A DNA stretch of 64,000 nt. Source: Nitrospirota bacterium. Its GTDB lineage: Bacteria > Nitrospirota > JACRHL01. Shown here piece by piece: positions 1 to 9,361 of this stretch. The stretch covers positions 1-64,000 of the forward strand of contig JAOUFN010000003.1 of assembly GCA_029858285.1 (NCBI GenBank). Direction: 5' to 3'. The notes beneath the pieces were generated by a model that saw only the letters and a list, made by a program, of their open reading frames with translations, did no database searches and had not been told where the DNA came from. How positions within the stretch are numbered: the first letter of the stretch is position 1; each line of letters opens with the position of its first letter. The translations under genes were made by a program, and so were the position numbers.

Positions 1-72
1 GGCCGCCAGGGCACTCATGCGCCCCGGCGGCCCGGTCGGAAAGACTGGCCCGTGTTGCGGGCCGGTGTGTCC

Positions 73-252
73 TTATGCCTTGGCCTGGGCCTTGCGGGTG
101 GCTTCCCACTGCGCCTGGCGGTCGCCCTCGGACAACTTGCCGTAGCCGCCGTGACCGTAGCCACGGGTCTCCATGCTCAGGGCACGGGACACCATGTACA
201 CCACCGACGCAAACACCGTGGCCAGAACGGCCAGCACGATCCAATAGGTCAT
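73..252 (-). CDS. Small single-pass membrane protein, 59 aa
   Basis: This gene is too short for the ORF track. It reads from an ATG preceded by an AAGGGG-type Shine-Dalgarno about nine bases upstream. Residues 3-22 form one hydrophobic segment (WIVLAVLATVFASVVYMV). A short glycine/tyrosine stretch (GYGHGGYG) follows, then a charged tail ending in KAQAKA. The composition fits an inner-membrane anchored micropeptide with a cytoplasmic or periplasmic charged tail. I do not recognise a family, and the function is unknown. It lies downstream of a probable terminator of the glycerol operon, so it may have its own promoter or belong to genes left of the window. Confidence 0.6.
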   Translation of the reverse strand: MTYWIVLAVLATVFASVVYMVSRALSMETRGYGHGGYGKLSEGDRQAQWEATRKAQAKA

Positions 253-314
253 TTTTTTCTACCCCTTTGCTTGTCTGGTTGCCACCGACGGACGCCGGAG
301 GCGGGTGACAGATA

Positions 315-348
315 CAAAACCACCACGCGGCCTCCCCAGGCGGCGTGG
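315..348 (-). terminator. Probable terminator after the glycerol operon
   Basis: On the minus strand CCACGCCGCC pairs with GGCCGCGTGG around a short loop, with one internal mismatch, and is followed by TGGTTTTG. It sits about 65 bases past the stop of the cyclotransferase-like gene and before the 59-aa ORF. The U-tract is short, so strength is uncertain. The rest of the 253-411 gap shows nothing else. Confidence 0.45.
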
Positions 349-411
349 CCGACCCCAAACACAGGGTCTCCTGACGTGACCGGGGCACTTTACGAATCGA
401 AATGTGCAGAT

Positions 412-849
412 TCAACTACACACCCCGGCTTTTCTGTTGCTCGTCCGACTCCCCGGCGGCCACACTCCATGGGGCAGCATCCGCCCCCGCCGGGACGTTT
501 TATTTTTTGGGGCGCCTCGGACAGCCGAAGAAGATTGGGAAGTCGGGGAAAAATGACGGGAGAGGTAAATCCAGGCCGGCCCCCACGGGGTGGACAGGCG
601 CTCACGCCGGTAGGCACTGCCCTCCAGCCGGTCGAGACGCGCCAAGATGCGGCGGTCCACCCGAACCACCTCGCCGTGCAACGCGGTCCCCTTCCTCTGG
701 CCCGCCCCCGGCGGCATCGCCACCGGCCACGGCCCCAGGTCGAACAGGCGGTAGCGGCGCGGGGTGCATAGCTCCCCCAGGCATTCGGCGTCCGCCAGCA
801 GGGAACTGAATTTTCCGCCCCGCTTCAAGGTGCCGTAGACGAACACCAT
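412..849 (-). CDS. Gamma-glutamylcyclotransferase-like (AIG2/GGCT fold) protein
   Basis: The start gives MVFVYGTLKRGG, the typical N-terminal YGTL(K/L)xG signature of the GGCT-like/AIG2 family, with AGGTGGG upstream as ribosome binding site. Members cyclise gamma-glutamyl amines or amino acids to 5-oxoproline, or have unknown substrates. The core (about residues 1-100, including ARLDRLEG around residue 70) is normal. Residues 101-145 are a Ser/Arg/Pro-rich extension without recognisable similarity, perhaps because the natural stop was lost. The gene is last in the glycerol operon, 11 bases after the DUF123 gene. Substrate cannot be inferred. Confidence 0.75.
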   Translation of the reverse strand: MVFVYGTLKRGGKFSSLLADAECLGELCTPRRYRLFDLGPWPVAMPPGAGQRKGTALHGEVVRVDRRILARLDRLEGSAYRRERLSTPWGPAWIYLSRHFSPTSQSSSAVRGAPKNKTSRRGRMLPHGVWPPGSRTSNRKAGVCS

Positions 850-860
850 TTGTGCCCACC

Positions 861-1295
861 TCACGCCGCGCCCCCCGGCCCCCAGCTCGCGGGATGCCCC
901 GTGTATTTGAGGTGGCTGTGGCAGCCCGCCGTGCAGTCCGAGGCCCCAAAGCCGGGCACCGGCACCGTGCCGGGGGTGGCCTGATTCACGGTGCACTCGG
1001 CCTCCCGGTGCAGGTCTACCCGCTCCACCCGGCAACCGGGAGTTTCCAGAAAAAAATCGATGTGCCAGCGCGGCGTGCGGCGGATGTATCCCAGGTGCCG
1101 CAGCACGCGGGCGGACAACCCCCTCCGGGCGCTGCCGGTATAGATGTAATCCCCCGCCGCTAGGTGCACCGCGCCCAGCCGTCCCACCCGCACCATTGCG
1201 GCGTCGGGCAGGTGGATGAACAGCCGGTAGGTGATCGGAGAACCGGTGGGAATGCGTTCCGGAGGAGCGGGGGATGGCGGAGCATGCTCCCTCAT
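861..1295 (-). CDS. DUF123 / GIY-YIG-like domain protein
   Basis: The 144-residue protein contains the DUF123 features: YRLFIHLP near residue 23, GDYIYTGSA near 48-55, RHLGYIRRTPRWHIDFF near 66-82 and a Cys-rich end (CTAGCHSHLKYTG). DUF123 proteins are small, related to GIY-YIG nucleases, and sometimes fused to DNA repair enzymes; a nuclease role is family inference only. The ATG overlaps the stop of the FGGY kinase gene as ATGA, so translation is probably coupled. Why it is in a glycerol operon is unclear. Confidence 0.75.
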   Translation of the reverse strand: MREHAPPSPAPPERIPTGSPITYRLFIHLPDAAMVRVGRLGAVHLAAGDYIYTGSARRGLSARVLRHLGYIRRTPRWHIDFFLETPGCRVERVDLHREAECTVNQATPGTVPVPGFGASDCTAGCHSHLKYTGHPASWGPGGAA

Positions 1296-2659
1296 GCCAA
1301 CAGTGCCCCGGACCACGCTTTCCAGCGGCGGTACTTGTCGGCCAACCACGCCCCGTCCGGGTCCACCGTTTGCCCGGCCGGAGCCGCAAACGGCAACAAT
1401 CCCGCCGCCAGCCGCGCTGCCCCCAACAGGGTAGCCTCCGGCTCGTCCAGCAGCACTACCGGCAGGCCCGAGGCTGCCGCCAATGCCTTGGGCACAAACG
1501 GCTCCCGCGCCAGCCCCCCCGCCAGACGCACGCAGCGCAGCGGCCCCAGTGCCGCCAAGCCGTGGAGAATTTCCACCACGCGGAACACCACCCCTTCCAA
1601 CGCCACGCGGCGCAGGTCGGCGGGCATCAGGCGGCGCGCCTGGGGAGAAAACTCCGGCCCCATGTCGGCCCGCCAGTGGGGCGCCCCCACCCCGGCGCTG
1701 TCCGGCAGACAAAAGCCACCGGGTGCCGGATCGGTGGCGGGCATCAAGGTGGGACCGCGGCCCAGTTCCTCCAGCAGCGGGGCGATGGCGTTGATGGTAC
1801 CCTCTACGGTAAACGTCGGCGGTTGTCCGTCCAGCGCCGGGCCGGTGAGGAACCGCGCCGGAGAAGCGGAACGGTCGTGTGTCAGACGCAACACAAACCC
1901 TCCGGTCCCCAGATTGACCAGCGCCTCGCTGCCGTCGGGGGGGAGCACGGCCAGCGCTCCCGCCGCCTGATCGCTGATGCTGGCACCCAGATGCAGGCCG
2001 TTGTACAGGGGAATGGCCCCGCAGCGCGTGGAGCCGATAGCGGGCAGGCCGCCCTCGGGGATGCCGAATGCCGACAGCAGTTCCGGGGACCAGATGCCGC
2101 TGTCCAGATCCATCATGGCGGTGCGTCCCGCCATGGACGGGTCGGTGCGGTGAACACGACCACCGGTAAGTTTCCAGATAAGCCAGGTTTCGAGGGTTCC
2201 GAAGCACAGGGTACCCTTGGCAAGTCCATCCCGGAAGGCCGGATTTTGCTCCAGAATGGCGGCCAGTTTGGGCCCTGCGTAATGGGGGGACAGCACCAGA
2301 CCGGTACGGCGCTCCAGTTCTGGTTCCAGCCCGGTGTGGGTGTGACACCACGCCTCGGGGCTACGGTCCTGCCATGAAATGACCGGGGTCACCGCGTCCC
2401 CCGTCTGCCTTTCCCACAGCAAAAATGAGGAGCGCTGGCTGGCAATGCCCAAGGGCATGCCGGGACACTCGGCGGCAGCCCGCCGCAACAGGTCCAGAGC
2501 CGCTTCGGCATAGCCGTCTGCGTCGGCCTCGCGGATCAGGCCCTGCCCAAAAACCGGGGGAGCCGGGGTGGAACCCAAGGCGTGCAGGTGCCCCTCCCGG
2601 TCCAGCCGGGCACACTTGAGTGTGGTGCTGCCGAGGTCAAGAGCGAGGGACAATGCCAT
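1292..2659 (-). CDS. FGGY-family carbohydrate kinase (glycerol kinase-like)
   Basis: The protein has the two-domain FGGY fold: an N-terminal phosphate 1 motif LALDLGSTTLKCA, SWQDRSPEA near 105-113, a second nucleotide motif VNLGTGGFVLRL near 255-266 and the C-terminal adenosine motif VRLAGGLAREPFVPKALA. At 455 aa it is shorter than classical GlpK (about 500 aa), so the substrate is not certain. Its position between GlpD and downstream genes of the same operon points to glycerol. The chosen ATG (MALSLALDL) lies 23 bases inside the end of glpD. Upstream in-frame codons look like glpD shadow. Confidence 0.8.
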   Translation of the reverse strand: MALSLALDLGSTTLKCARLDREGHLHALGSTPAPPVFGQGLIREADADGYAEAALDLLRRAAAECPGMPLGIASQRSSFLLWERQTGDAVTPVISWQDRSPEAWCHTHTGLEPELERRTGLVLSPHYAGPKLAAILEQNPAFRDGLAKGTLCFGTLETWLIWKLTGGRVHRTDPSMAGRTAMMDLDSGIWSPELLSAFGIPEGGLPAIGSTRCGAIPLYNGLHLGASISDQAAGALAVLPPDGSEALVNLGTGGFVLRLTHDRSASPARFLTGPALDGQPPTFTVEGTINAIAPLLEELGRGPTLMPATDPAPGGFCLPDSAGVGAPHWRADMGPEFSPQARRLMPADLRRVALEGVVFRVVEILHGLAALGPLRCVRLAGGLAREPFVPKALAAASGLPVVLLDEPEATLLGAARLAAGLLPFAAPAGQTVDPDGAWLADKYRRWKAWSGALLA

Positions 2660-4259
2660 GCTGCTCGCACCATCCGGTCGCCTCATCCGCCGCCCGTTCC
2701 CAGGTCCAGCCCAGTTCAGGGGCGACGTGATCCGCCACCTCCACCACCTGTTCCGGGGTCAGGCGCGCCAGAATCGCCAGCGGCACCCGGCGGCGCAACA
2801 CGTCATCCAAGGTGACGGCCATCTCCTGACTGGCCGCGTGAACCGCCTCCCCCATGCAGAACGGCAGGTCGGGATGGATGCGCCGGGCCAGATCCGGAGC
2901 TTCCCGCAAACGCTGGTGCAAGGTGGTGAGGGTGTTGCCCAGGCGGCGGGCGGACTGGCGGGCGGTGGCCGGATCCAGCCCCAGGGTCGTGCCGGCGTTG
3001 GTCACTCCCCCTTCCCAATCGGCGTAGTCCATGCCATCGCGCGGCGCCCATGCGAATGGCCTGCGCCGGGTGGGGCAGGCCCCGGGGGCGCGGTCCAGCA
3101 TGGAGCAAAGGTGCTGAACGGTGATCGCCGCCTCCACCCGCGCCGAGGTGAGCTTTCCTCCCACCGGCATCAGCAGACCGGGCTGGGGACTTTCCAGCGT
3201 CCACTCGCGGGTGACATCCGTGGGAGAGGAATCGGTGCCCGGGGTATTGATGAGGGTGCGTACCCCGGCAAAGGAACCGAGCACGTCGCTTTCTGTCCAG
3301 GCATTTGCCCCCAGCACTCGTCCCGCTTCGGTGAGCAGGTATTCGATATCCTCCGGGGTGACGGTGACCTCGCCCGGATCGCCGCTATAGTCGGTGTCGG
3401 TGGTGCCCACCAAGGTGCGGCCGTACCAGGGGATGAGGAAAAATACCCGTCCGTCACGACGGGCGGTGAGTAAAAAGGCGTCGTCAACGGGCAACGCGGG
3501 CAGCACCAGGTGCACCCCCTTCACCAGCCGCGCCAGCCCGCGCCCCTCCGCCCGCATGCCCTTGAGGTTCCCGCCCCAGGGACCGGCGGCATTCACCGTC
3601 ACCCGGGCCATCACCTGGGAGGTACGGCCAGACAGTGCGTCGTGCACCATGGCGCCGGAAATCCCCTGCTTGCCCATCACCAGTTCCACCGCCTCGGCGT
3701 GGTTCACGCAGACGGCGCCAGCGACCATGGCGCCCGCCACTACCTCAAGGGTGAAACGGGCGTCGTCGGTGCCGCAATCGCCATAGGTAAATCCCCCGAC
3801 CAGGCCTTCGGTCCCCAGAAATGGCCAGTCTTCCATGGCCCGTTTGCGGGACAGCATGCGATGCGGTGGTACCGGCTGCTTGCCACCCGCCAGGCGGTCA
3901 TAAAGCCACAACCCGGCTTCCATCTTGAGGCGGCCAACGCGGTCGCCCCGGTATACGGGAATAGCAAAGCGCAGCGGGTGTACCCGGTGCGGCGCCAGTT
4001 CGGCCAACCGCCGCCGCTCCAGCAACGCCCGCTGCACCAGACCGAATTTGAAATGCTCCAGGTAGCGCAGGCCGCCGTGCAACAATTTGGAGGAGGCCTG
4101 AGAAGTGCCCGCGCCCCAGTCGGTACGCTCCACCAGAGCCACCCGCAGGCCGCGCAAGGCGGCGTCCTGAGCGATCCACGCGCCATAGATGCCACCGCCC
4201 ACTACCAGCACGTCAAAGGGGCCGTACTCCTCCAATTGGGAAAAATCCCGCCGCATCAT
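2637..4259 (-). CDS. glpD: FAD-dependent glycerol-3-phosphate dehydrogenase
   Basis: GlpD oxidises sn-glycerol 3-phosphate to dihydroxyacetone phosphate and passes electrons to the quinone pool at the inner membrane. The sequence shows the FAD-binding VLVVGGGIYGAWIAQDAALRG near the N-terminus, the family signature SSKLLHGGLRYLEHF, the substrate-side motif IPWYGRTLVGTTDTDY and the C-terminal DAO_C domain. The 540-aa length is usual. Two adjacent ATGs exist; the first overlaps the GDPD stop as ATGA and is taken as start. The product links phospholipid headgroup recycling by GDPD to lower glycolysis. Confidence 0.93.
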   Translation of the reverse strand: MMRRDFSQLEEYGPFDVLVVGGGIYGAWIAQDAALRGLRVALVERTDWGAGTSQASSKLLHGGLRYLEHFKFGLVQRALLERRRLAELAPHRVHPLRFAIPVYRGDRVGRLKMEAGLWLYDRLAGGKQPVPPHRMLSRKRAMEDWPFLGTEGLVGGFTYGDCGTDDARFTLEVVAGAMVAGAVCVNHAEAVELVMGKQGISGAMVHDALSGRTSQVMARVTVNAAGPWGGNLKGMRAEGRGLARLVKGVHLVLPALPVDDAFLLTARRDGRVFFLIPWYGRTLVGTTDTDYSGDPGEVTVTPEDIEYLLTEAGRVLGANAWTESDVLGSFAGVRTLINTPGTDSSPTDVTREWTLESPQPGLLMPVGGKLTSARVEAAITVQHLCSMLDRAPGACPTRRRPFAWAPRDGMDYADWEGGVTNAGTTLGLDPATARQSARRLGNTLTTLHQRLREAPDLARRIHPDLPFCMGEAVHAASQEMAVTLDDVLRRRVPLAILARLTPEQVVEVADHVAPELGWTWERAADEATGWCEQHGIVPRS

Positions 4260-5032
4260 CGTTTGCCGATCTCCTTCAGGTGCCCGCACAACCAGCCGGG
4301 CCGGTCACTGATCCATCCGTCCACACCCAATTCCTGCGCCCGCCGGGCATCCGCCAGGGTGTTGACCGCCCACGACAGTACCGGTCGGCCACACTGGTGG
4401 GCAAATGCCACAAACTCCCGCGTGAGGGTGCGCAGATTCACGCACACCCCGGCCATGCGTTGCAGCCGCTCGGCCACGGCGGAGGTGTGGCGTTCAGGGT
4501 GCTCCAGATTCCACACACAACGCAAACCGGGCTGGCGGTCGATGGCAGTCTCCAGCAATTCTGGCCAGAACGACAGCATGTAAACGCGTGTTTCCAATCT
4601 CCGGCTGTGAATCATGCCTAGTATGGTTTCGACCAATTCGACGTGCTTGCGGAAGGACGGCGGCGCGCCGCGGCGCTTGACCTCCAGCATCAGGGGCACG
4701 CGGCCGGCGTAGCGGTCCAGCACCACGTCCAGGGTGGTCAGGCGCTCGCCGCTGTAGCGTGGATCGAACCACTTCCCGGCGTCCAGTTTGGCCAGTTCCG
4801 CCCAGGTGCGGCCGGAAATGCGCTTGCGGGGCAGGCCGAATTTTTTCAGGGTGCGGTCGTGGTAGACCACCGGGACCCCCTCCGCCGAGTATTGCAAATC
4901 CAGTTCGATGGCCTGAATCGGCAATGTGGCCGCCAGATCAAAGGCGGACAAGGTATTTTCCGGCCGGTCGGCGGAGGCGCCCCGATGGGCGATCACCCAA
5001 GGCCGGTCAGTGGCGGGGGTGAGGTCGTTCAT
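4256..5032 (-). CDS. ugpQ: Glycerophosphodiester phosphodiesterase
   Basis: This enzyme hydrolyses glycerophosphodiesters to glycerol 3-phosphate and an alcohol. The catalytic signature AHRGASADRPENT lies at residues 15-27, followed by ELDLQYSAEGVPVVYHD, which supplies metal-binding Glu/Asp and the second catalytic His. EVKRRGAP and the C-terminal SWAVNTLADARRAQELGVDGWISDRP match the TIM-barrel family. No signal peptide is visible, so it is the cytoplasmic (UgpQ-like) form. It is first in the operon, behind a good sigma70-like promoter, and overlaps glpD, which uses its product. Confidence 0.9.
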   Translation of the reverse strand: MNDLTPATDRPWVIAHRGASADRPENTLSAFDLAATLPIQAIELDLQYSAEGVPVVYHDRTLKKFGLPRKRISGRTWAELAKLDAGKWFDPRYSGERLTTLDVVLDRYAGRVPLMLEVKRRGAPPSFRKHVELVETILGMIHSRRLETRVYMLSFWPELLETAIDRQPGLRCVWNLEHPERHTSAVAERLQRMAGVCVNLRTLTREFVAFAHQCGRPVLSWAVNTLADARRAQELGVDGWISDRPGWLCGHLKEIGKR

Positions 5033-5059
5033 GGCGCTATCTTATCGGCAATGCCCGGC

Positions 5060-5088
5060 ATTTTACCGTCCCCGTTTTGGCCTATCAC
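5060..5088 (-). promoter_or_regulatory. Candidate promoter of the glycerol operon
   Basis: On the minus strand GTGATA and TAAAAT are separated by exactly 17 bases, matching the sigma70 consensus at 4 and 5 of 6 positions. The expected transcription start is about 20 bases before the GDPD start codon. The rest of the 92-bp gap shows nothing else. Confidence 0.5.
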
Positions 5089-5124
5089 ATCCGCCCGCCC
5101 CCCCGGTCCCCATATTGGCCGCCC

Positions 5125-5658
5125 TCAGGCGGGCGACACCGGGGTGAAGGTCAACGCGCCGGTCCCATCCGCTGTGAGGGTAAAAACCTGTGTGGGGTTG
5201 GGCAATCCGGCCAGCAGATTATGGAAGGCCTCGGTGGCGATGCGGATGCTCCGTTCCGGGTCCGCCGGATTGAACATAAAGTGTTTTTTTTCAAAAATGC
5301 GGCCGTCCACAAAGATCGGAATGGCTTCCGGCACGCCAAACGGCGGCATGGAGCCAATAGTGCAGCCGGTGTGCTGAAACACCTCGTCCGGGGTGGCAAA
5401 ACGGATGTCCTTGGTGCCGAATTCCTTTTTGAATTTGCGCGCCTTGATGTCCTCCCCGGCGGTGGTCACCACCAGATAAAAGCGCTCTTTGGCGTGGAAC
5501 AGGATGCACTTGGAGGACGCCCCGGACGCCACCGGCCAGCCCGCAGCAGCGCGGTATGACCGGGAATCGTCGCAGCCGCTCACCGGGGGGTGGGAGATCT
5601 CCTCAAAGGACACTGCCTGTCTGGCAAGCAATTCAAAAATGCGGCCCCGGACGCTCAT
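5125..5658 (-). CDS. YbaK/ProX-family aminoacyl-tRNA deacylase-like protein
   Basis: The 177-residue protein belongs to the YbaK/EbsC/ProX editing family, which hydrolyses mischarged aminoacyl-tRNAs in trans. Visible signatures are a conserved lysine in ASSKCILFHAKERFYLVV, FATPDEVFQHTG near 103-114 and GSMPPFGVP near 119-127, the loop lining the substrate pocket. The start FELLARQAVSFEEISHPP corresponds to the usual N-terminal strand. It is last in the pyk-adh-ABM group, 27 bases behind the ABM gene. Which amino acid it edits cannot be told. Confidence 0.8.
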   Translation of the reverse strand: MSVRGRIFELLARQAVSFEEISHPPVSGCDDSRSYRAAAGWPVASGASSKCILFHAKERFYLVVTTAGEDIKARKFKKEFGTKDIRFATPDEVFQHTGCTIGSMPPFGVPEAIPIFVDGRIFEKKHFMFNPADPERSIRIATEAFHNLLAGLPNPTQVFTLTADGTGALTFTPVSPA

Positions 5659-5685
5659 GCGGAAAATTTTCGTTCGGTGACCGCG

Positions 5686-6009
5686 TCAGTGTGGCGCTCC
5701 ATGCCCCTCCTCCAGCTTCAGAATGCGCACGCTCCAGTCCTCGTACCATTCCCCGGCCTGCGCGCGCACCGCCGCGTGTTGCGGGTGGGCGCGCCAGGCG
5801 GCGATGGCCTCCCGGCTTTCCCACCAGGACACGGTGATCCCGAAGCGGTCCGCGCCACGCGCGCTGTGTACAGCCAGAAAACCTGGCTGCTGCCGGGCCA
5901 GCGCCTCCATTTTGTCGGCTGCGGCTGCATAACCAGGGGCTTTTTCCTTCAGGCGGCTGGTGAACACTACCGCCCAGCAGCCCGGCTCAGGCCCCTCTGT
6001 ACCACTCAT
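5686..6009 (-). CDS. ABM (antibiotic biosynthesis monooxygenase) domain protein
   Basis: The 107-residue protein has the dimeric ferredoxin-like ABM fold: WAVVFTSRL near 12-20, the helix ADKMEALARQQPGFLAVHSARG near 31-52 and the characteristic ITVSWWESREAIAAWRAHPQH near 58-78. ABM proteins include monooxygenases, haem-degrading enzymes and many of unknown role; close relatives are usually annotated only as stress-related. Its ATG overlaps the alcohol dehydrogenase stop as ATGA, so the two are probably translated together. Confidence 0.82.
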   Translation of the reverse strand: MSGTEGPEPGCWAVVFTSRLKEKAPGYAAAADKMEALARQQPGFLAVHSARGADRFGITVSWWESREAIAAWRAHPQHAAVRAQAGEWYEDWSVRILKLEEGHGAPH

Positions 6010-7043
6010 GCCGTAAGCACCATGCGGAAGCGGGCGCGGTTGTGGCGCACGCGGTCCAGTGCCGTGTTTGCTTCGGCCATGGGCAGGCATTCGGCCTGGG
6101 CTCCTACGGCATGGCGGGCGGCAAAACCGAGCATTTCGCCCATGGCGGCCCGGCCCCCGATGGCGCTGCCGCAGACGCGTTTCTGGCCACCGATAAGGGA
6201 AAATGCTTCCACCTTCAACGCCGAAGGGGGAACTCCTACCACGCACAGGGTACCCCCCGGTGCCAAGGCATCTATGTAGGCGCCCCAGTCCAGGTCGGCC
6301 ATGACAGTGGAGAGGATGAAATCCTGCCCTGCGGCGCGCTTGACGGCGCCCCGGTCGGTGGAGGCGGCAAAGTGGTGCGCCCCCAGTTGCAGGGCCGCGT
6401 CGTGCTTGTCCGGAGTGCTGGAAAAGGCGGTGACCTCGCACCCCCAGGCGCGGGCGAAGCGGATGGCCAGATGGCCCAGCCCCCCCACCCCCACCACCCC
6501 GACCCGCATCTGCGGGGTGACAGCAAAGTCGCGCAGGGGCGAAAACACCGTGATCCCCCCGCACAACAGGGGGGCAGCGGTAGCGGAATCGAGGGCATCG
6601 GGGATGGGAAAGGCAAAGCGGCTGTCTACCCGGATGTGGGTTGCGAAACCGCCATAATGCCCCAGACAGGTAGCCTGATTGGCATCGCAAAGCGGCTCGC
6701 GACCGGTGACGCAGTAGTGGCAGGACAGACAGGAGCCGCGTTGCCAACCGATGCCCACCCGCTGGCCCCGGCTCAGGTGTGGAACTCCCTCCCCCAGCGC
6801 CGACACGGTGCCGATAATCTCGTGCCCCGGCACCAGGGGGTAGCGCGACACGCCCCAGTCGTTGTCCACCAGATGCACGTCGCTGTGGCAGACGCCGCAG
6901 TGGCTGATGGCCACTTCCACGTCGTGGGGACCGAGGGGGGCGGGTTCATAGGCAAAAGGCGCAAGGGGTTTACCCTTGCCCGGCGCCGCATGGGCGTGGA
7001 TTCGGTCCTCCGCTCGCCGACCGGTCTGCTGGCTGCTGCCCAT
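6006..7043 (-). CDS. Zinc-dependent NAD(P) alcohol dehydrogenase, CAD/YahK type
   Basis: This medium-chain dehydrogenase reduces aldehydes or oxidises alcohols with NAD(P)H. The catalytic zinc site is seen in HCGVCHSDVH and PGHEIIG; the structural zinc site is the four-Cys lobe SCLSCHYCVTGREPLC. The Rossmann motif GVGGLGHLAIRFA follows near residue 170. Length (about 345 aa) and sequence match the cinnamyl alcohol dehydrogenase/AdhC-like subgroup, which is often NADP-dependent. The ATG at 7043 is preferred because GGGGAG lies nine bases before it; an in-frame ATG at 7061 directly after the pyk stop is possible. It follows pyk by about 21 bases. Confidence 0.85.
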   Translation of the reverse strand: MGSSQQTGRRAEDRIHAHAAPGKGKPLAPFAYEPAPLGPHDVEVAISHCGVCHSDVHLVDNDWGVSRYPLVPGHEIIGTVSALGEGVPHLSRGQRVGIGWQRGSCLSCHYCVTGREPLCDANQATCLGHYGGFATHIRVDSRFAFPIPDALDSATAAPLLCGGITVFSPLRDFAVTPQMRVGVVGVGGLGHLAIRFARAWGCEVTAFSSTPDKHDAALQLGAHHFAASTDRGAVKRAAGQDFILSTVMADLDWGAYIDALAPGGTLCVVGVPPSALKVEAFSLIGGQKRVCGSAIGGRAAMGEMLGFAARHAVGAQAECLPMAEANTALDRVRHNRARFRMVLTA

Positions 7044-7064
7044 GTCCTGCGTTCTCCCCATCCC

Positions 7065-8471
<1,407 letters not shown>

Positions 8472-8545
8472 GGCCCTCTCCGTCTCGCCCCCCGAACGCC
8501 CAAATGGCGCGGGGGGATAGATCCCTCTTCGGGTTCTACCCGATC

Positions 8546-8551
8546 ATTATA
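8546..8551 (-). promoter_or_regulatory. Candidate -10 element upstream of pyk
   Basis: A perfect TATAAT lies about 75 bases before the pyk ATG on the minus strand. No convincing -35 element stands 16-18 bases upstream, so an activator would be needed if it is real. The rest of 8472-8655 holds a short inverted repeat (GGCGTGGA at 8591-8598 with TCCACGCC at 8623-8630) without a T-tract. Confidence 0.3.
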
Positions 8552-8655
8552 GAGCCTGTTTTGCGCGGGCGGGCCGGGTGGGGCCATTCAGGCGTGGAAG
8601 CCAGTGAGCCTCTGCTCCCCGGTCCACGCCGTTCACCGAGGCGTGCCATGCTCCC

Positions 8656-9282
8656 CTAGGAAAAAGGCACCAGTTTTTTCAGGCGCGCCGACATGCGATG
8701 GCGGGCCAGTTCCTTATCCACCACTTCCTGGCTGGTAACCCAGTTGATCTGGATGGAGCGGCGTTCCCCCTCGTACACCGTGTGGCCGTGGTACGAGTTG
8801 TCGGCACGGCGGAAGGTCAACAAGGTGCCCCACTCGGGCGACACCTCGGCGATGTAATCTTCCAGATTGTCGTCGCTGCGCAGCATGCGCAAACGACCGT
8901 CCGGGCTGTTCCATCCGGGCCTGTTCAGGTAGATCAAGCAGGTGATGATCTTGCTTTCGGTATCGGGGTGGATACGCCCGTCTTTCTTTTGGCAACGGCC
9001 CCGCACCGTGATCATCTGCGGGTGCTGGAACAGATCAATACCGAATTTTTCGGACATGGCGCTCCAGAACGGCTTTCCCTGCACCTCGTCCAGCAGGCGG
9101 GCAAAGGCCGGTCCGTAATCCAGTTCCGACACCGGAAAGCTGCCGCCCCGGTCGATGGCGGGAAAATCGGCATAAATCTCCGGCGCGGCCTCGGGGCTCA
9201 AAAAGCCGGGGGCGACGAAAAACTGAAATGGGTCGCGCACCATTGCGGCCGTCTTCAGAGCGTCCAGATTCATGTACGACAT
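8656..9282 (-). CDS. 2OG-Fe(II) oxygenase family protein
   Basis: The 208-residue protein carries the HxD...H metal-binding facial triad of 2-oxoglutarate/iron dioxygenases: the HxD in GRIHPDTESK near 103-112 and the distal His in NSYHGHTVYEGERRSIQINW, with an Arg that can bind 2-oxoglutarate. The N-terminal PFQFFVAPGFL is typical of a subgroup found beside glycan genes. Substrate is unknown. GGAGAGGTG upstream is a good ribosome binding site. The gene follows the ELM1-like gene by about 79 bases on the same strand. Confidence 0.72.
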   Translation of the reverse strand: MSYMNLDALKTAAMVRDPFQFFVAPGFLSPEAAPEIYADFPAIDRGGSFPVSELDYGPAFARLLDEVQGKPFWSAMSEKFGIDLFQHPQMITVRGRCQKKDGRIHPDTESKIITCLIYLNRPGWNSPDGRLRMLRSDDNLEDYIAEVSPEWGTLLTFRRADNSYHGHTVYEGERRSIQINWVTSQEVVDKELARHRMSARLKKLVPFS

Positions 9283-9361
9283 GGATTTGTTACACCTCTC
9301 CTGCGGTTCGCCCCCGAACGCCCCGACCGGACTGTCTGTCGCCCGGCTGCTCCTCGGACCT

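Noticed and set aside
8591-8630. 8-bp inverted repeat after the 2OG oxygenase gene
   Set aside because: Perfect arms, but a long loop and no T-tract; too little to call a terminator.
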